Shown: in pieces, positions 1 through 8,766 of the stretch
Layout: each line of letters starts with the position of its first letter
Position numbering within the stretch: the first letter of the stretch is position 1
Position numbers and translations under genes: made by a program
Assembly (NCBI RefSeq): GCF_900103265.1
Contig: NZ_FMWX01000011.1
Location: 1 to 64,000, forward strand
Source of the DNA: Sphingomonas sp. NFR15
GTDB taxonomy: Bacteria; Pseudomonadota; Alphaproteobacteria; Sphingomonadales; Sphingomonadaceae
Direction: 5' to 3'
DNA: 64,000 nucleotides
The notes under the pieces: generated by a model
The model's input: the letters and a program-made list of their open reading frames with translations, nothing else
Databases searched by the model: none
Told to the model about the DNA's origin: nothing

Positions 1-358
1 CCGGTCAGGCCTCAGAGCTTTCGCGAGACGACATCCTGCAGCATCGCCTTGTCGAGGCTCAGATCAGCCACCAGCCGCTTGAGCTTGGCGTTCTCCTCCT
101 CAAGCTGACGCAGCCGGCGCATCTCCGACGGCATCAGACCCGCGTACTTCTTGCGCCACGCATAGAACGTCGCCTCGCTGATCCCCGTTTTGCGGCACAC
201 CTCGCCGACGCTCGTCCCATCCTCCGCCTGCTTCAACACGAAGGCGATCTGCGCCTCCGAAAACTTCGACCTCTTCATCGCTCACTCCGCTTCCCTGGCC
301 CTTCTCCATAACTGGAATTTTCCAGCTCAAAACGGCCCAAGAAACGGGCAGCAGGTCA
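1..358 (-). mobile_element. Left end of an IS3-family insertion sequence (truncated by window edge)
   Basis: The element reads on the minus strand and begins at 358 with TGACCTGCTGCCCGTTTCTT, which has the 5'-TG start and CTGCxxCCC-like core common at IS3-family termini. The first transposase frame (orfA) starts about 80 bp inside. The catalytic orfB and the other inverted repeat would lie left of base 1, so the completeness of the element cannot be judged. Outside the terminus the sequence changes to ordinary DNA upstream of a methyltransferase gene. The target duplication cannot be read because only one end is visible. Confidence 0.75.
12..278 (-). CDS. IS3-family transposase OrfA (helix-turn-helix subunit)
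   Basis: This 88-residue protein is the DNA-binding half of an IS3-type transposase, which is normally joined to the DDE catalytic OrfB by programmed -1 frameshifting. The N-terminal half is a helix-turn-helix of the transposase-8 type (start MKRSKFSEAQIAFVLKQAE, then GTSVGEVCRKTGISEATFYAW). The C-terminal half is a leucine-zipper-like coiled coil (RRLRQLEEENAKLKRLVADL). It ends in DVVSRKL, as in IS407/IS3-like OrfA proteins. The length is normal for the family. OrfB would lie beyond the window start. It sits in a terminal inverted repeat context ending at 358. Confidence 0.9.
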   Translation of the reverse strand: MKRSKFSEAQIAFVLKQAEDGTSVGEVCRKTGISEATFYAWRKKYAGLMPSEMRRLRQLEEENAKLKRLVADLSLDKAMLQDVVSRKL

Positions 359-516
359 GGCAAGAGCTTCTTGGCTTAAGCCTTGCTCCTTTCGCAACCT
401 GCGCAGATTATCGGCAAGCGTGACGCGATGGCGCGAATCATCAGTTTCCATGCTTGTAGCGGACAGGAAATGATGCAAATGCGTCTACAGCATATACGTA
501 GCAAATCGAAGGGTTT

Positions 517-1505
517 TTGGTGTCACCATCTCTCGCATATCGAACGGTTCATGGCGAAGCGTGGTGTGGTGACGCACTCGATCTGCTCCCGACGTTGGAC
601 GACAACAGCGTCAATCTCGTGATGACCAGCCCGCCCTTCGCCCTGTTACGAAAGAAGGAATACGGAAACGAAGAACAGCGCGATTACATAGATTGGTTGA
701 CGCAGTTCGCTGCGCTGGTGCATCGCAAACTCAAGGCTGACGGCAGCTTTGTGCTAGACCTCGGTGGCGCCTATCAAAAGGGAACGCCGACGCGCAGCCT
801 TTATAATTTCCGCGTCCCGATCCGCTTCTGCGACGATTTGGGGTTCTTCCTTGCCGAGGACTTCTACTGGCATAATCCGGCAAAGCTGCCCAGCCCGATC
901 GAGTGGGTCAACAAGCGTAAGATCAGGGTGAAGGACGCGGTGAACCCTGTCTGGTGGTTTAGCAAGACTGAATGGCCTAAAGCCGATGTCACCAAGGTTC
1001 TGTCACCCTATAGCGACCGAATGAAAAAGCTGCTCGCCGACCCGGTGGCATTTTACAGAGCGAAAGATCGCCCAAGCGGCCACGATATCGGGATGAGCTT
1101 CGGGAAGGATAACGGTGGGGCAATCCCATCAAACCTGTTGCAAATACCGATACCGACAGCAACGGCGGATATCTGCGAGGCTGCAAAGTTGCTGGCAGCA
1201 AAGGACATCCGGCACGCTTCCCGGCAAAACTGCCGGAATTTTTCATCAAGATGCTTACCGAGCCGGGCGATCTGGTCGTGGACATATTCGCCGGGTCGAA
1301 CACGACGGGCCAAGTCGCTGAATCACTTGGCCGCCGTTGGAAGGGGTTCGAAGTAAGCCGGGAATATCTGGCGGCATCCGCGTTCAGATTCCTTGATCCG
1401 ACGGCAGGGAATGATGAGATATGCGCAATCCACGCGGCTATCGCGAATGGCGAGACCATGGATTTACGTCGTCAATATGGACTGCTCGCCGCTGCGGCTG
1501 AATAG
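517..1505 (+). pseudogene. Frameshifted beta-class site-specific DNA methyltransferase (N4-cytosine/N6-adenine type)
   Basis: The first part (517 to about 1150) carries the catalytic motif IV as TSPPF, followed by text typical of type II methyltransferases (DYIDWLTQF, DGSFVLDLGGAY, NPVWWFSKT, PSNLLQIP). The S-adenosylmethionine-binding motif I comes last, as DIFAGSNTTG near 1280, but in another frame (ending 1505). Motif IV before motif I defines the beta class. Reading jumps by one base near 1147-1150: the shifted frame from 1149 reads DTDSNGGYLRGCKVAG and joins smoothly to GHPARFPAKLPEFFIKMLTEPGD. So one base has been lost, by mutation or by sequencing error. The start is TTG 517 or more likely GTG 520, which has GAAGG a few bases upstream. 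No partner restriction endonuclease is visible, so it could be an orphan or the remnant of a restriction-modification system beside the IS and tRNA. Confidence 0.8.
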
Positions 1506-1528
1506 CCCGCAGAGATAGACGGTTGCGA

Positions 1529-1604
1529 TGGTGGGCGATGACGGGCTCGAACCGCCGACATTCTCGGTGTAAACGAGACGCTCTACCAACTGAGCTAATC
1601 GCCC
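1529..1604 (-). tRNA. tRNA-Val (anticodon TAC)
   Basis: Reading the minus strand gives a complete 76-nt cloverleaf. The acceptor stem pairs GGGCGAT with ATCGCCC, followed by the discriminator A and an encoded CCA at the 3' end. The D-arm contains AGCTCAGTTGGTAGAGC. The anticodon stem TCTCG/CGAGA encloses the loop TTTACAC, which gives anticodon TAC. The T-arm contains GGTTCGAGCC. The 3' end points toward the methyltransferase and the insertion element, as expected if foreign DNA integrated at this tRNA. Confidence 0.97.
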
Positions 1605-1720
1605 CTCTCGGGAGCGAGCGTCTTTAGCGCAAATCGCCGGACTCGCAAGAGCGTCGCCGCCGTCGGTGCCGCGGGTGCGCGCGATATCGTCACGGTTGCA
1701 TCTTTCGCACTTGTCAGCCA

Positions 1721-2257
1721 ATGCGCCCGCACTATCTGCCCGTGCAGATATTTCGGAGACAGGCTTTGGCACGGCTCACCATCGAGGATTGCGCGACGCA
1801 GCGCGCGCCGGGGCGGATGCTCCGGCGGCTCGAACAGGACATCAAGACGCTGCTCGAGCGGCGCTTCGCGGTGGAGGACATCACCTTCACCCAGTGGATC
1901 GCGCTCAAGGTCGTGCGCGATGGCGCGATCTCGAACCCCGGCGAGCTGGCGCGCGAGCTCAACATCACCACCGGCGCCACCACCCGCCTGATCGACACGC
2001 TCGAGGAGCGCGGGCTGATCCTGCGCGATCGCAACGCCGAGGACCGGCGCGTCGTCGGCCTCAAGGTCACGCCCGCGGGCGAGGCGATGGTGGCCAAGAT
2101 CGGGCAGATCGTGGTGGCGGGCTGGAACGAGCTGATCGCCGACTTCGAAGAGGATGAGGTCACCCAATTCGCGTCGATGCTGTCGCGGCTGCTGATGGTC
2201 GCCGAGCGGATGCTCGGCAAGGAAAACACGGGTTTCGCAGGGGAGACGGGGGAGTGA
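1721..2257 (+). CDS. MarR-family transcriptional regulator
   Basis: A winged helix-turn-helix regulator of the MarR family, probably the local repressor of the drug-efflux genes that follow. The recognisable part runs from about residue 40: TFTQWIALKVV, the helix-turn-helix GELARELNITTGATTRLID, and the wing LRDRNAEDRRVVGLKVTPAG with the family's D-R-R signature. A C-terminal helix for dimerisation follows. The first 30 residues (MRPHYLPVQIF...) look unlike the family, so the true start may be the ATG at 1817 (MLRRLEQDIKTLLERRF). Its TGA overlaps the GTG of the next gene by four bases, so the regulator and pump are translationally coupled. MarR-EmrAB arrangements are a known pattern; the ligand is unknown. 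Confidence 0.88.
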   Translation: MRPHYLPVQIFRRQALARLTIEDCATQRAPGRMLRRLEQDIKTLLERRFAVEDITFTQWIALKVVRDGAISNPGELARELNITTGATTRLIDTLEERGLILRDRNAEDRRVVGLKVTPAGEAMVAKIGQIVVAGWNELIADFEEDEVTQFASMLSRLLMVAERMLGKENTGFAGETGE

Positions 2258-3693
2258 TCCGGCCGATGATGAAACGGGGCGTCGCGGTGGCGACGGCAAT
2301 GCTGCTCGCCGGCTGCGCGAGCGTGCCGCATGACGCGCCGCAGGTGGCGCAGCTCAAGCCGGCCGCGCTCGGACTGAGCGACGCCACGCCCACGCTGTCC
2401 GATCGCTGGTGGGAGTCGTTCGGCGATCCGCAGCTCGGCCGGCTGGTCGATCTCGCGCTCGCCGACAATCCCAATCTCGCCGGCGCGCTCGCCCGCGTCC
2501 GCGCCGCGCAGGCGGCGATCGACGTGCAGCGTGCCGGGCAGGCGCCGCAGATCACCGGTGACGCCGGGCTTCAGGCCGAGCGGTTCAGCGAACATTACAT
2601 CATCCCGCCGCCCTATGGCGGGCGCACCTATGCGGTGCCGTCGCTCGCGGCGAACCTGTCGTGGGATCTCGATCTGTTCGGCCGCCAGCGCGCGCTGGTC
2701 GCGCAGGCGCGCTCGAGCGAACGCGCCGCCCGGCTCGATGCCGCCGCCGCGCGGCTGACGATCGCGACCTCCGTCGCGCAAGCCTACGCCAGTCTCGTCC
2801 AGGCCGATCGCCAGACCGAGATCGCCGACCGCTTCGTCGCCACGCGCGAACAGGCGCTCGGCTATGTCCAGTCGCGCATCAAGCACAAGCTCGCGAGCGA
2901 ATTCGAGGCGCGCACCGCCGAGACCCTGCTCGCCGAGGCGCGGCAGGCCAAGGTGCGCAGCCTCCAGCAGCATGATCTCGCGGTCCACGCGCTCGCCGCG
3001 CTGGTCGGGCGCGGCGCGGATTTCTATCCCCAGATCGCCGCGCCGACGCTCGCGCTCGATCGCCCGCCGCCGGTGCCGGCGGTGCTGCCGGCCGATCTGC
3101 TCGGCCGCCGTCCCGATCTGCTCGCCGGGCAGGCGCGGATCGACGCGGCGGTCTCGGGTCAGGCGGTCACGCGCGCGGATTTCATGCCCAACGTCAACAT
3201 CTCGGCGCTCGCCAGCCTGGCCGCGCTCGGGCTCAGCCAGTTCTTCACCGCCGGTTCGGCGCAGGTGTCGGGCGGCGCGGCGGTCCATCTGCCGATCTTC
3301 GAGGGCGGGCGGCTGCGCGCGCAATATCGCAACGCCGGCGCCGAGCTCGACCGCGCCGTCGCCGATTACAACGCCAGCGTCATCACCGCGGTGCGCGATT
3401 CGGCCGACGCGATCACCAACGTCCGCGCCGCCGATGCCGATCTCGCCCAGCAGGACAAGGTCGTCGCGGGCCTGCGCGATACGGTGCGGCTCGATGCGGT
3501 GCGCACCTCGACCGGGCTCGGCTCGCGGCTCGACGCCGTCGATTCGGGCTTCCGCCTGCTCGAAGCCGAGCAGCAGCGGATCGACGCGCAGGCCAACGCC
3601 ATCACCCAACGTATTAAACTCATCGCCGCGCTGGGCGGGGGCTTCGACCCTCAAGTCGCGGTTGCCGCCAACACCAAGGGGTCGGGACTATGA
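2254..3693 (+). CDS. NodT/TolC-type outer-membrane efflux lipoprotein
   Basis: Outer-membrane channel subunit of a tripartite efflux pump. It has a lipoprotein signal peptide with lipobox LLAGC (Cys near residue 21), then two outer-membrane efflux protein repeats with the usual coiled-coil text (WWESFGDPQLGRLVDLAL, DLFGRQRALVAQAR, LLGRRPDLLAGQARIDAA, LPIFEGGRLRAQY). The 479-residue length is normal. The GTG at 2254 overlaps the previous stop; the ATGs at 2266 and 2269 lie a better distance behind the GGGGGAG run and are plausible true starts. It is translationally coupled to the EmrA-like gene (ATGA overlap at 3690), which shows it belongs to this pump. Confidence 0.92.
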   Translation: MIRPMMKRGVAVATAMLLAGCASVPHDAPQVAQLKPAALGLSDATPTLSDRWWESFGDPQLGRLVDLALADNPNLAGALARVRAAQAAIDVQRAGQAPQITGDAGLQAERFSEHYIIPPPYGGRTYAVPSLAANLSWDLDLFGRQRALVAQARSSERAARLDAAAARLTIATSVAQAYASLVQADRQTEIADRFVATREQALGYVQSRIKHKLASEFEARTAETLLAEARQAKVRSLQQHDLAVHALAALVGRGADFYPQIAAPTLALDRPPPVPAVLPADLLGRRPDLLAGQARIDAAVSGQAVTRADFMPNVNISALASLAALGLSQFFTAGSAQVSGGAAVHLPIFEGGRLRAQYRNAGAELDRAVADYNASVITAVRDSADAITNVRAADADLAQQDKVVAGLRDTVRLDAVRTSTGLGSRLDAVDSGFRLLEAEQQRIDAQANAITQRIKLIAALGGGFDPQVAVAANTKGSGL

Positions 3694-4934
3694 CCGAAGA
3701 ATCGATGCGCTTTGACCGCGAACTTTCGCGCGACGACGCCGGCGACGCGCCGGTCGCCGCCGCACCGGCGGCCCCGCCGCCGCCGCCGCCCGCGCCGCCC
3801 CCCGGCAAGCCGCGCACGCGCCGGATCGCGTTCATGATCTTCGGCGCGGTGCTGCTGATCGCCGCGATCGTCTATGCGATCCACGTCCTCACCGCGCCGC
3901 CGAGCGAGGAGACCGACGACGCCTATGTCGGCGGCAACGTGGTGAGCGTGACGGCGCGCGACGGCGGTACCGTGCTCGCGATCCATGCCGACAACACCCA
4001 GGCGGTCAAGCGCGGCCAGCCGCTGATCGATCTCGATCCCGCCACCACCGATGTCGCGCTGCAAGCCGCCGAGGCCGCGCTCGGCCAGGCGGTGCGCGGC
4101 GTGCGCTCGGACACCGCCTCGGTCGACGAGGCCGGCGCCGAGATCGCGCAGGCCCGCGCCGATCTCGCCAAGGCGCGCAGCGATCTCGCCCGCCGCAAGG
4201 GCGCGGCGGTCGACGGCGCGGTCTCGGGCGAGGAGGTCAGCCACGCCGCCGATGCCGTCGCCACCGCCAGCGCCGCGCTCAACCTCGCGCTCGCCAAGCG
4301 CGCGCAGGCGGCGAGCGCGGTCGCCGGCACCAGCGTCTATACCAACCCGCGCGTGCTCGCCGCGATCGCCAACGTGCGCCAGGCCGCGATCAATTCGAGC
4401 CACATGCGGATCGTCGCGCCGATGGACGGCGTGGTCGCACAGCGCACCGTTCAGCTCGGCCAGCGGATCGCGCCCGGCACGCCGCTGATGGCGGTGGTCC
4501 CGCTGGACAGTCTGTGGTTGGACGCCAATTTCCGCGAGACGCAACTCGCGAAGATCCGCGTCGGCCAGCCCGCGACGATCACCGCCGACGTGTACGGCAG
4601 CAAGCTCGCCTTCCACGGCCATGTGCTCGGCCTTGGCGCCGGTAGCGGCAGCGCCTTCTCGCTGCTGCCCGCGCAGAACGCCTCGGGCAACTGGATCAAG
4701 ATCGTCCAGCGCGTGCCGGTCCGCATCGCGCTCGATCCGCGCGAGCTGCGCGCGCACCCCTTGCGCGTCGGCCTCTCGGCGAACGTCACGGTCGATACCA
4801 GCGATCAGTCCAAGCCGCTCGTCGCGATGAGCTCGCCCCCAGCAGGTGGCACGCAGCAAAGCCTCGACGGGGGTGCGCAGGTCGAGGCGCGTATCCGCCA
4901 GATCATCGCGCAAAACCTCGGACGCGGCCGGTGA
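3690..4934 (+). CDS. EmrA-like HlyD-family membrane fusion protein
   Basis: Periplasmic adaptor linking an inner-membrane MFS transporter with the outer-membrane channel. The N-terminus is cytoplasmic and proline-rich (PPPPPPAPPP around residues 30-40), followed by one membrane helix (about residues 48-68) and the EmrA hallmark ETDDAYVGGNVV. Biotinyl-lipoyl-like halves (VTARDGGTVLAIHADNTQAV and later MRIVAPMDGVVAQRTVQLGQ) flank an alanine-rich alpha-helical hairpin, and a beta-barrel domain follows (PLDSLWLDANFRETQLAKIR). At 414 residues it is of usual length. Four-base overlaps with both neighbours show a single coupled operon. The proline run is somewhat longer than in typical EmrA. Confidence 0.93.
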   Translation: MTEESMRFDRELSRDDAGDAPVAAAPAAPPPPPPAPPPGKPRTRRIAFMIFGAVLLIAAIVYAIHVLTAPPSEETDDAYVGGNVVSVTARDGGTVLAIHADNTQAVKRGQPLIDLDPATTDVALQAAEAALGQAVRGVRSDTASVDEAGAEIAQARADLAKARSDLARRKGAAVDGAVSGEEVSHAADAVATASAALNLALAKRAQAASAVAGTSVYTNPRVLAAIANVRQAAINSSHMRIVAPMDGVVAQRTVQLGQRIAPGTPLMAVVPLDSLWLDANFRETQLAKIRVGQPATITADVYGSKLAFHGHVLGLGAGSGSAFSLLPAQNASGNWIKIVQRVPVRIALDPRELRAHPLRVGLSANVTVDTSDQSKPLVAMSSPPAGGTQQSLDGGAQVEARIRQIIAQNLGRGR

Positions 4935-6478
4935 GCACCCAGCCCGGAGCGGCCGCCGGGCCGCCGCCGCTCGCGGGCCTCGCGCTCGCGGTCACCGCGG
5001 TCGCGCTCGCGCTCGGCACCTTCATGCAGGTGCTCGACGGCACCATCGCCAACGTCTCGCTGCCGACGATCGCGGGCAGTCTCGGCGTGAGTTCGGACAA
5101 CGGCACCTGGGTCATCACCTCGTTCGCGGTCGCGAACGGCGTGACGGTGCCGCTGACCGGCTGGTTCATGCAGCGCTTCGGGGTGGTCAAGACCTTCACC
5201 GTCTCGGTGTTCGCCTTCTCGGTCGCCTCGTTCCTGTGCGGCATCGCCTGGGATCTGCCCTCGCTGATCTTCTTCCGCATCCTCCAGGGCGGCGTCTCCG
5301 GCCCGATGATTCCGGGCAGCCAGGCGCTGCTGATCGCGATCTTCCCGCCCCACAAGCGCGGCACCGCGCTCAGCATCTGGTCGATGACGACGCTCGCCGC
5401 GCCGGTGATGGGGCCGGTGCTCGGCGGCTACATCTCCGACAACTATCATTGGAGCTGGATCTTCCTCATCAACGTGCCGATCGGCGTGGCGGCGGGGTTC
5501 GTGAGCTGGCAGTCGCTCAAATCGCGCGAGACGCCGACGCGGAAGGTGCGGATCGACACGGTCGGCCTGATCCTGCTCGCCTTCTGGGTGTTCAGCCTCC
5601 AGACGATGCTCGATCTCGGCAAGGATCGCGACTGGTTCAACAACCCGCTCATCGTCGTGCTGACGATCTGCGCGGTGGTCGGCTTCGTCGCCTGGGTGAT
5701 CTGGGAGCTGACCGAAGGCCAGCCCGCGGTCGATCTCACCTTGTTCGCGCGGCGCAACTTCGCGCTCGGCACGCTCGCGATCTGCCTCGGCTATGCGGTG
5801 CTGTTCGCCAACAACCTGCTGCTGCCGCTCTGGCTGCAGGAACAGATGGGCTATACCGCCACCTGGGCGGGGCTGGTCGCCGCGCCCGCCGGGATCATGG
5901 CGGTCATCATGACGCCGATCATCAGCCGGCTCAGGATCGACGTGCGCTGGATCGCGTCGTTCGCGTTCGTCTGTTACGCGATCTCGTTCTTCATGCGCTC
6001 GCGCTACACCCCCGATGCGAGCTTCCTCGTGCTCGCGGCGCCGCTGTTGTTGCAGGGCGTGGCGATGGCGGCGTTCTTCGTGCCGCTCATCACCATCCTG
6101 CTCGATGGCGTGCCGCCGGAGAAGGTGCCCTCGGCGTCGGGCATCTCCAACTTCGCGCGCATCACCGCGGGCAGTTTCGCCGCCTCGCTCACCACCACCT
6201 TCTGGGATCGGCGCGAGGCGCTCCACCAGGCGCGGCTGACCGAGGCGGGCAGCGACTGGTCGCCGGTCTATCGCCAGGCGCTCGAACAGCTCCAGGCGTT
6301 CGGCGCCAGCCCCGGCCAGGCGGTCGGCGTGGTGATGCGGCAGATCGTCGGCCAGGCGTATCTGCTGTCGTCGCTCGAGATCTTCTGGCTGTGCGGCTGG
6401 ATCTCGATCGTGCTGGTCGGCGTGGTGTGGATGGCGAAGCGCCCGGCCCCCGCCAATCACGGCCCGGTGGCGGATTGA
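4931..6478 (+). CDS. EmrB-like DHA2-family MFS drug:H+ antiporter
   Basis: Fourteen-helix major-facilitator exporter of the DHA2 family, the proton-driven part of the EmrAB-type pump. Seen are the helix-1 motif LGTFMQVLDGTIANVSLPTI, motif A as GWFMQRFGVVKTF, and the antiporter motif C region APVMGPVLGGYISDNYHW followed by SWIFLINVPIG. The length (515 residues) matches EmrB. It starts with GTG overlapping the TGA of the EmrA-like gene. It is the last gene of the operon, and repeats follow. Substrates are not predictable; hydrophobic drugs or uncouplers are typical for the family. Confidence 0.94.
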   Translation: MSTQPGAAAGPPPLAGLALAVTAVALALGTFMQVLDGTIANVSLPTIAGSLGVSSDNGTWVITSFAVANGVTVPLTGWFMQRFGVVKTFTVSVFAFSVASFLCGIAWDLPSLIFFRILQGGVSGPMIPGSQALLIAIFPPHKRGTALSIWSMTTLAAPVMGPVLGGYISDNYHWSWIFLINVPIGVAAGFVSWQSLKSRETPTRKVRIDTVGLILLAFWVFSLQTMLDLGKDRDWFNNPLIVVLTICAVVGFVAWVIWELTEGQPAVDLTLFARRNFALGTLAICLGYAVLFANNLLLPLWLQEQMGYTATWAGLVAAPAGIMAVIMTPIISRLRIDVRWIASFAFVCYAISFFMRSRYTPDASFLVLAAPLLLQGVAMAAFFVPLITILLDGVPPEKVPSASGISNFARITAGSFAASLTTTFWDRREALHQARLTEAGSDWSPVYRQALEQLQAFGASPGQAVGVVMRQIVGQAYLLSSLEIFWLCGWISIVLVGVVWMAKRPAPANHGPVAD

Positions 6479-6525
6479 GGTCGTGGTTGGGCGGTGCGGG
6501 GCGGTCTGGCCGTCCCCTCAAAACA

Positions 6526-6675
6526 CCGTTCGTGCTGAGTAGCCGCCGAGTAGCCTGCGCAGCAGGCATATCGAGGTGGCGTATCGAAGCACACGCCGCG
6601 CGCGCAACCTGTGCTTCGATACGAGCTCTCGATACGGGCCTTCGGCCCTACTCGAGCTCTACTCAGCACGAACGG
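6526..6675. repeat. Bipartite palindromic repeat, variant 1
   Basis: Arms CCGTTCGTGCTGAGTAG (6526-6542) and its perfect inverse (6659-6675) enclose about 116 bp with internal inverted segments around CTTCGATACG and GGGCCTTCGGCCC. It lies directly downstream of the EmrB-like gene. The arms share the CCGTTCG start with four other elements in the window. It resembles REP/BIME-type extragenic palindromes. A transcription-termination role is possible but there is no T-run. Confidence 0.75.
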
Positions 6676-6727
6676 CTGGAAAACGCCATCGCACCCCTCA
6701 CTCGGGCCCGACCGGCGCAAACTATCC

Positions 6728-6798
6728 CCGTTCGGCCCGAGCGAAGTCGAGGGCCGGCCCACGGGCGCAGGTGCCTCGACTTCGCTCGGCACGAACGG
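6728..6798. repeat. Bipartite palindromic repeat, variant 2
   Basis: Arms CCGTTCGGCCCGAGCGAAGT (from 6728) and the near-perfect inverse ending ACTTCGCTCGGCACGAACGG at 6798 surround about 23 bp. This copy shares the GAGCGAAGTCGAG core with one arm of the element inside uvrA. It lies in the convergent gap between the EmrB-like gene and the small membrane protein gene. No gene is evident from 6479 to 6836. Confidence 0.8.
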
Positions 6799-6836
6799 TT
6801 TGGGAGATAGTACTGGGCTATAGCTGGAGCCCCCCC

Positions 6837-7037
6837 TCACTCCGGCTCGATCGGCCGCCCCGGCGGCAGCCGCAGCACCCCGATCAGCCCGCCGGTGATC
6901 GTCCCAAGCCCGAACGCCTCGATCTTGCCGATCACATGCTCGCTCGCCACGCCGGCGACAATCGCGACGGTGAAGATCACCGCGAGCGCGGCGAGCGTCG
7001 CGAGATAGGCGATCAGATGGTCACGCTGGTTCATCAT
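6837..7037 (-). CDS. Small one- or two-helix membrane protein (holin-like size)
   Basis: A 66-residue protein with a short polar N-terminus (MMNQRDHL), one clear membrane helix (IAYLATLAALAVIFTVAIVAG), and a second moderately hydrophobic stretch (FGLGTITGGLIGVLRL). A strong ribosome site (AAGGAGGAG at 7041-7049) precedes the ATG at 7037. It follows the SGNH-type gene by 16 bp on the same strand, so they are probably cotranscribed. I do not recognise a named family. The size and topology resemble small phage holins, but there are no lysis genes nearby. Confidence 0.6.
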   Translation of the reverse strand: MMNQRDHLIAYLATLAALAVIFTVAIVAGVASEHVIGKIEAFGLGTITGGLIGVLRLPPGRPIEPE

Positions 7038-7053
7038 ATCCTCCTCCTTGCCG

Positions 7054-8766
7054 CTATTGCCCGGCCAACGGCCGCATCAGCGCGGCGGCGTCGATCCCGG
7101 CCGCCGACAGGATCGCGCCGCGCGTGCCGGGGTGGACGCCGTTCCAGCCCGGCGCGTCGGTGATCCGATAGGCGCTGGTCGCATCGGGCAGCGTCGTCCA
7201 CGGATCGGCGATCAGCACCTGCGTCGCGCCATTGCCGCCGATGCCGCGAAACTGCCCCGCGCCGGTGCCCGACACGATTTCAAGTTCGGCGCCGCGCAGC
7301 GCTCCCGGTGCCCATGCCTTGCTCGTATCGTTGAAGCTGTTGCCGGTGTTGCCGCCGGTCGACGTGCCGCTCGCGTAGATCGTTGTGGCGGGCGGCGAGA
7401 AGCCGCCGTCGCGCGTCGGCACGCCGTCCGCATCCACCTCCAGGCCCGCGCAAGGGTCGGCGACGCGCGCCACGCCGGCATTGACGATCCCCGCCACCTG
7501 CGCGTTCGCCTGCGCGACGAACCCGTCCGGCCCGGACTCGCGCAGCCACTGGTTGAACAGCACGCGCGCGGCCTCATAGGCGTCCTTGCTCTGCCCGGCC
7601 ATCGTCAGGAACCCGTCGGTCGAGGTCGGCGCGGGCAGGATCGTCGCGGCGATGAACACCTGCCCCGGCGCGCCACCCCCGCGCGGCATCATGAACGCCT
7701 TGGCCGCCTGCAAGCGCACCGCCTTCATCGCCGCGACCGCCTGCGCGGGCGAAAGCCCGAGCACGCCGATGTCGTAGCTCAGGTCGTTGCGGCCATAGGC
7801 CCACAGCACATGCGTCGCATAGCCCGACGCCTCGAAGCGCGACGCGAAGTTCCACACCTGCACCGCGTCCATCTCACGCTCGCCCGGCAGCGCGAGCAGC
7901 ATGTGCGGATAGGCCGCGAACGCGCGCAGCGCCCAGCCGCCGGTGAAATAGCCGTAGCCCGCGTCATCCACCTTGGCGACGATACTGTCCCCCGCGATCG
8001 CGATCGACGGCGCGACCGTGCCGTCCGAGCACGTGCCGAGCACCGCCAGCGCGGACCAGCCGGCGGCGAATTGCGGCGCGCCGACGGTCACGTCGCCGGC
8101 GGCATTGTCGAACACGCGCTCGGCGGTGGAATTGACCGCATAGCCCTCGCCGCTGTCGGTGCCGAAGCCGCTGGTGCCGCCGCGCAGCGACACCGTGCTG
8201 AAATACTGCTGCCCCGCCGCCGCCTGGGTGACGGCGGAGCGTTCGTAGAAAGCCGCCCCCGGCGCGAGCGACGCCGAAACGGGATCGGACAGCATCAGAT
8301 TGGGGAAGGCGTAAGCGGCGGTCGCCGGCGTCAGCGTCGCGGTCGGCTGCCCGCCCCAGCGCACGGGTGCGCGCGGCTGCTGCTGGTCGGTCCTGGTGCC
8401 GGCGAATTCGAACGCGCTGTGGACGGTAATGGGGTAGGGGTTCTGCCGCTCCTTGGGCGCGGACGGGCTGCCCGCCGAACTGGTGTTCGCCCAGCCGTAA
8501 TTGCCCGCGAGCAGCCGCAGGCCCGTCGCGGTGCAACCGGCGAGATTGCGATGCAACACGCGCACCGTGTTGGACGTGCCCGCGCCCAGCGTGGCGGCGA
8601 GGCCATACCATTGCTCGGCGCCCGAGATGACCGAAAGGCGCGGCTGGCGCGTCGCGGCGGCGGCGTTGGCGCGCACCGCGAGGCCGCGCGCGGCGGGATC
8701 GCTCCCGGCGGTCGCAGGTGGGGCGACCAGCAGCGCGGCAAGCGCGAAGGCGAACCGCGCGCTCAT
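7054..8766 (-). CDS. Secreted SGNH/GDSL-type hydrolase-like protein
   Basis: A 570-residue exported protein with signal peptide MSARFAFALAALLVAPPATA. The middle shows SGNH blocks: IAIAGDSIVA (block I Ser), LWAYGRNDLS (block III Gly-x-Asn-Asp) and, near the C-terminus, WNGVHPGTRG (block V His). Between blocks III and V lies an extra stretch (about TTIYASGTSTGGNTGNSF to DATSAYRITD) that resembles beta-rich modules of phage tail proteins; this is my impression, not a search result. The ATG at 8766 overlaps the TGA of the upstream secreted gene by four bases, so the two are coupled. Esterase activity on a surface glycan is plausible, but the substrate is unknown. Confidence 0.65.
   Translation of the reverse strand: MSARFAFALAALLVAPPATAGSDPAARGLAVRANAAAATRQPRLSVISGAEQWYGLAATLGAGTSNTVRVLHRNLAGCTATGLRLLAGNYGWANTSSAGSPSAPKERQNPYPITVHSAFEFAGTRTDQQQPRAPVRWGGQPTATLTPATAAYAFPNLMLSDPVSASLAPGAAFYERSAVTQAAAGQQYFSTVSLRGGTSGFGTDSGEGYAVNSTAERVFDNAAGDVTVGAPQFAAGWSALAVLGTCSDGTVAPSIAIAGDSIVAKVDDAGYGYFTGGWALRAFAAYPHMLLALPGEREMDAVQVWNFASRFEASGYATHVLWAYGRNDLSYDIGVLGLSPAQAVAAMKAVRLQAAKAFMMPRGGGAPGQVFIAATILPAPTSTDGFLTMAGQSKDAYEAARVLFNQWLRESGPDGFVAQANAQVAGIVNAGVARVADPCAGLEVDADGVPTRDGGFSPPATTIYASGTSTGGNTGNSFNDTSKAWAPGALRGAELEIVSGTGAGQFRGIGGNGATQVLIADPWTTLPDATSAYRITDAPGWNGVHPGTRGAILSAAGIDAAALMRPLAGQ

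Noticed and set aside
1732..3654. Long minus-strand open frame (about 640 codons) across the regulator and channel genes
   Set aside because: It mirrors real plus-strand genes; the translation is Arg/Ala/Glu-rich low-complexity text caused by high-GC third positions.
4805..6460. Minus-strand 551-codon frame opposite the EmrB-like gene
   Set aside because: It is a shadow of the transporter gene; translation is His/Arg/Asp-rich without structure.
6526..6798. CRISPR array
   Set aside because: The repeats are two different palindromes with unequal spacing, not direct repeats with unique spacers; no cas genes are present.
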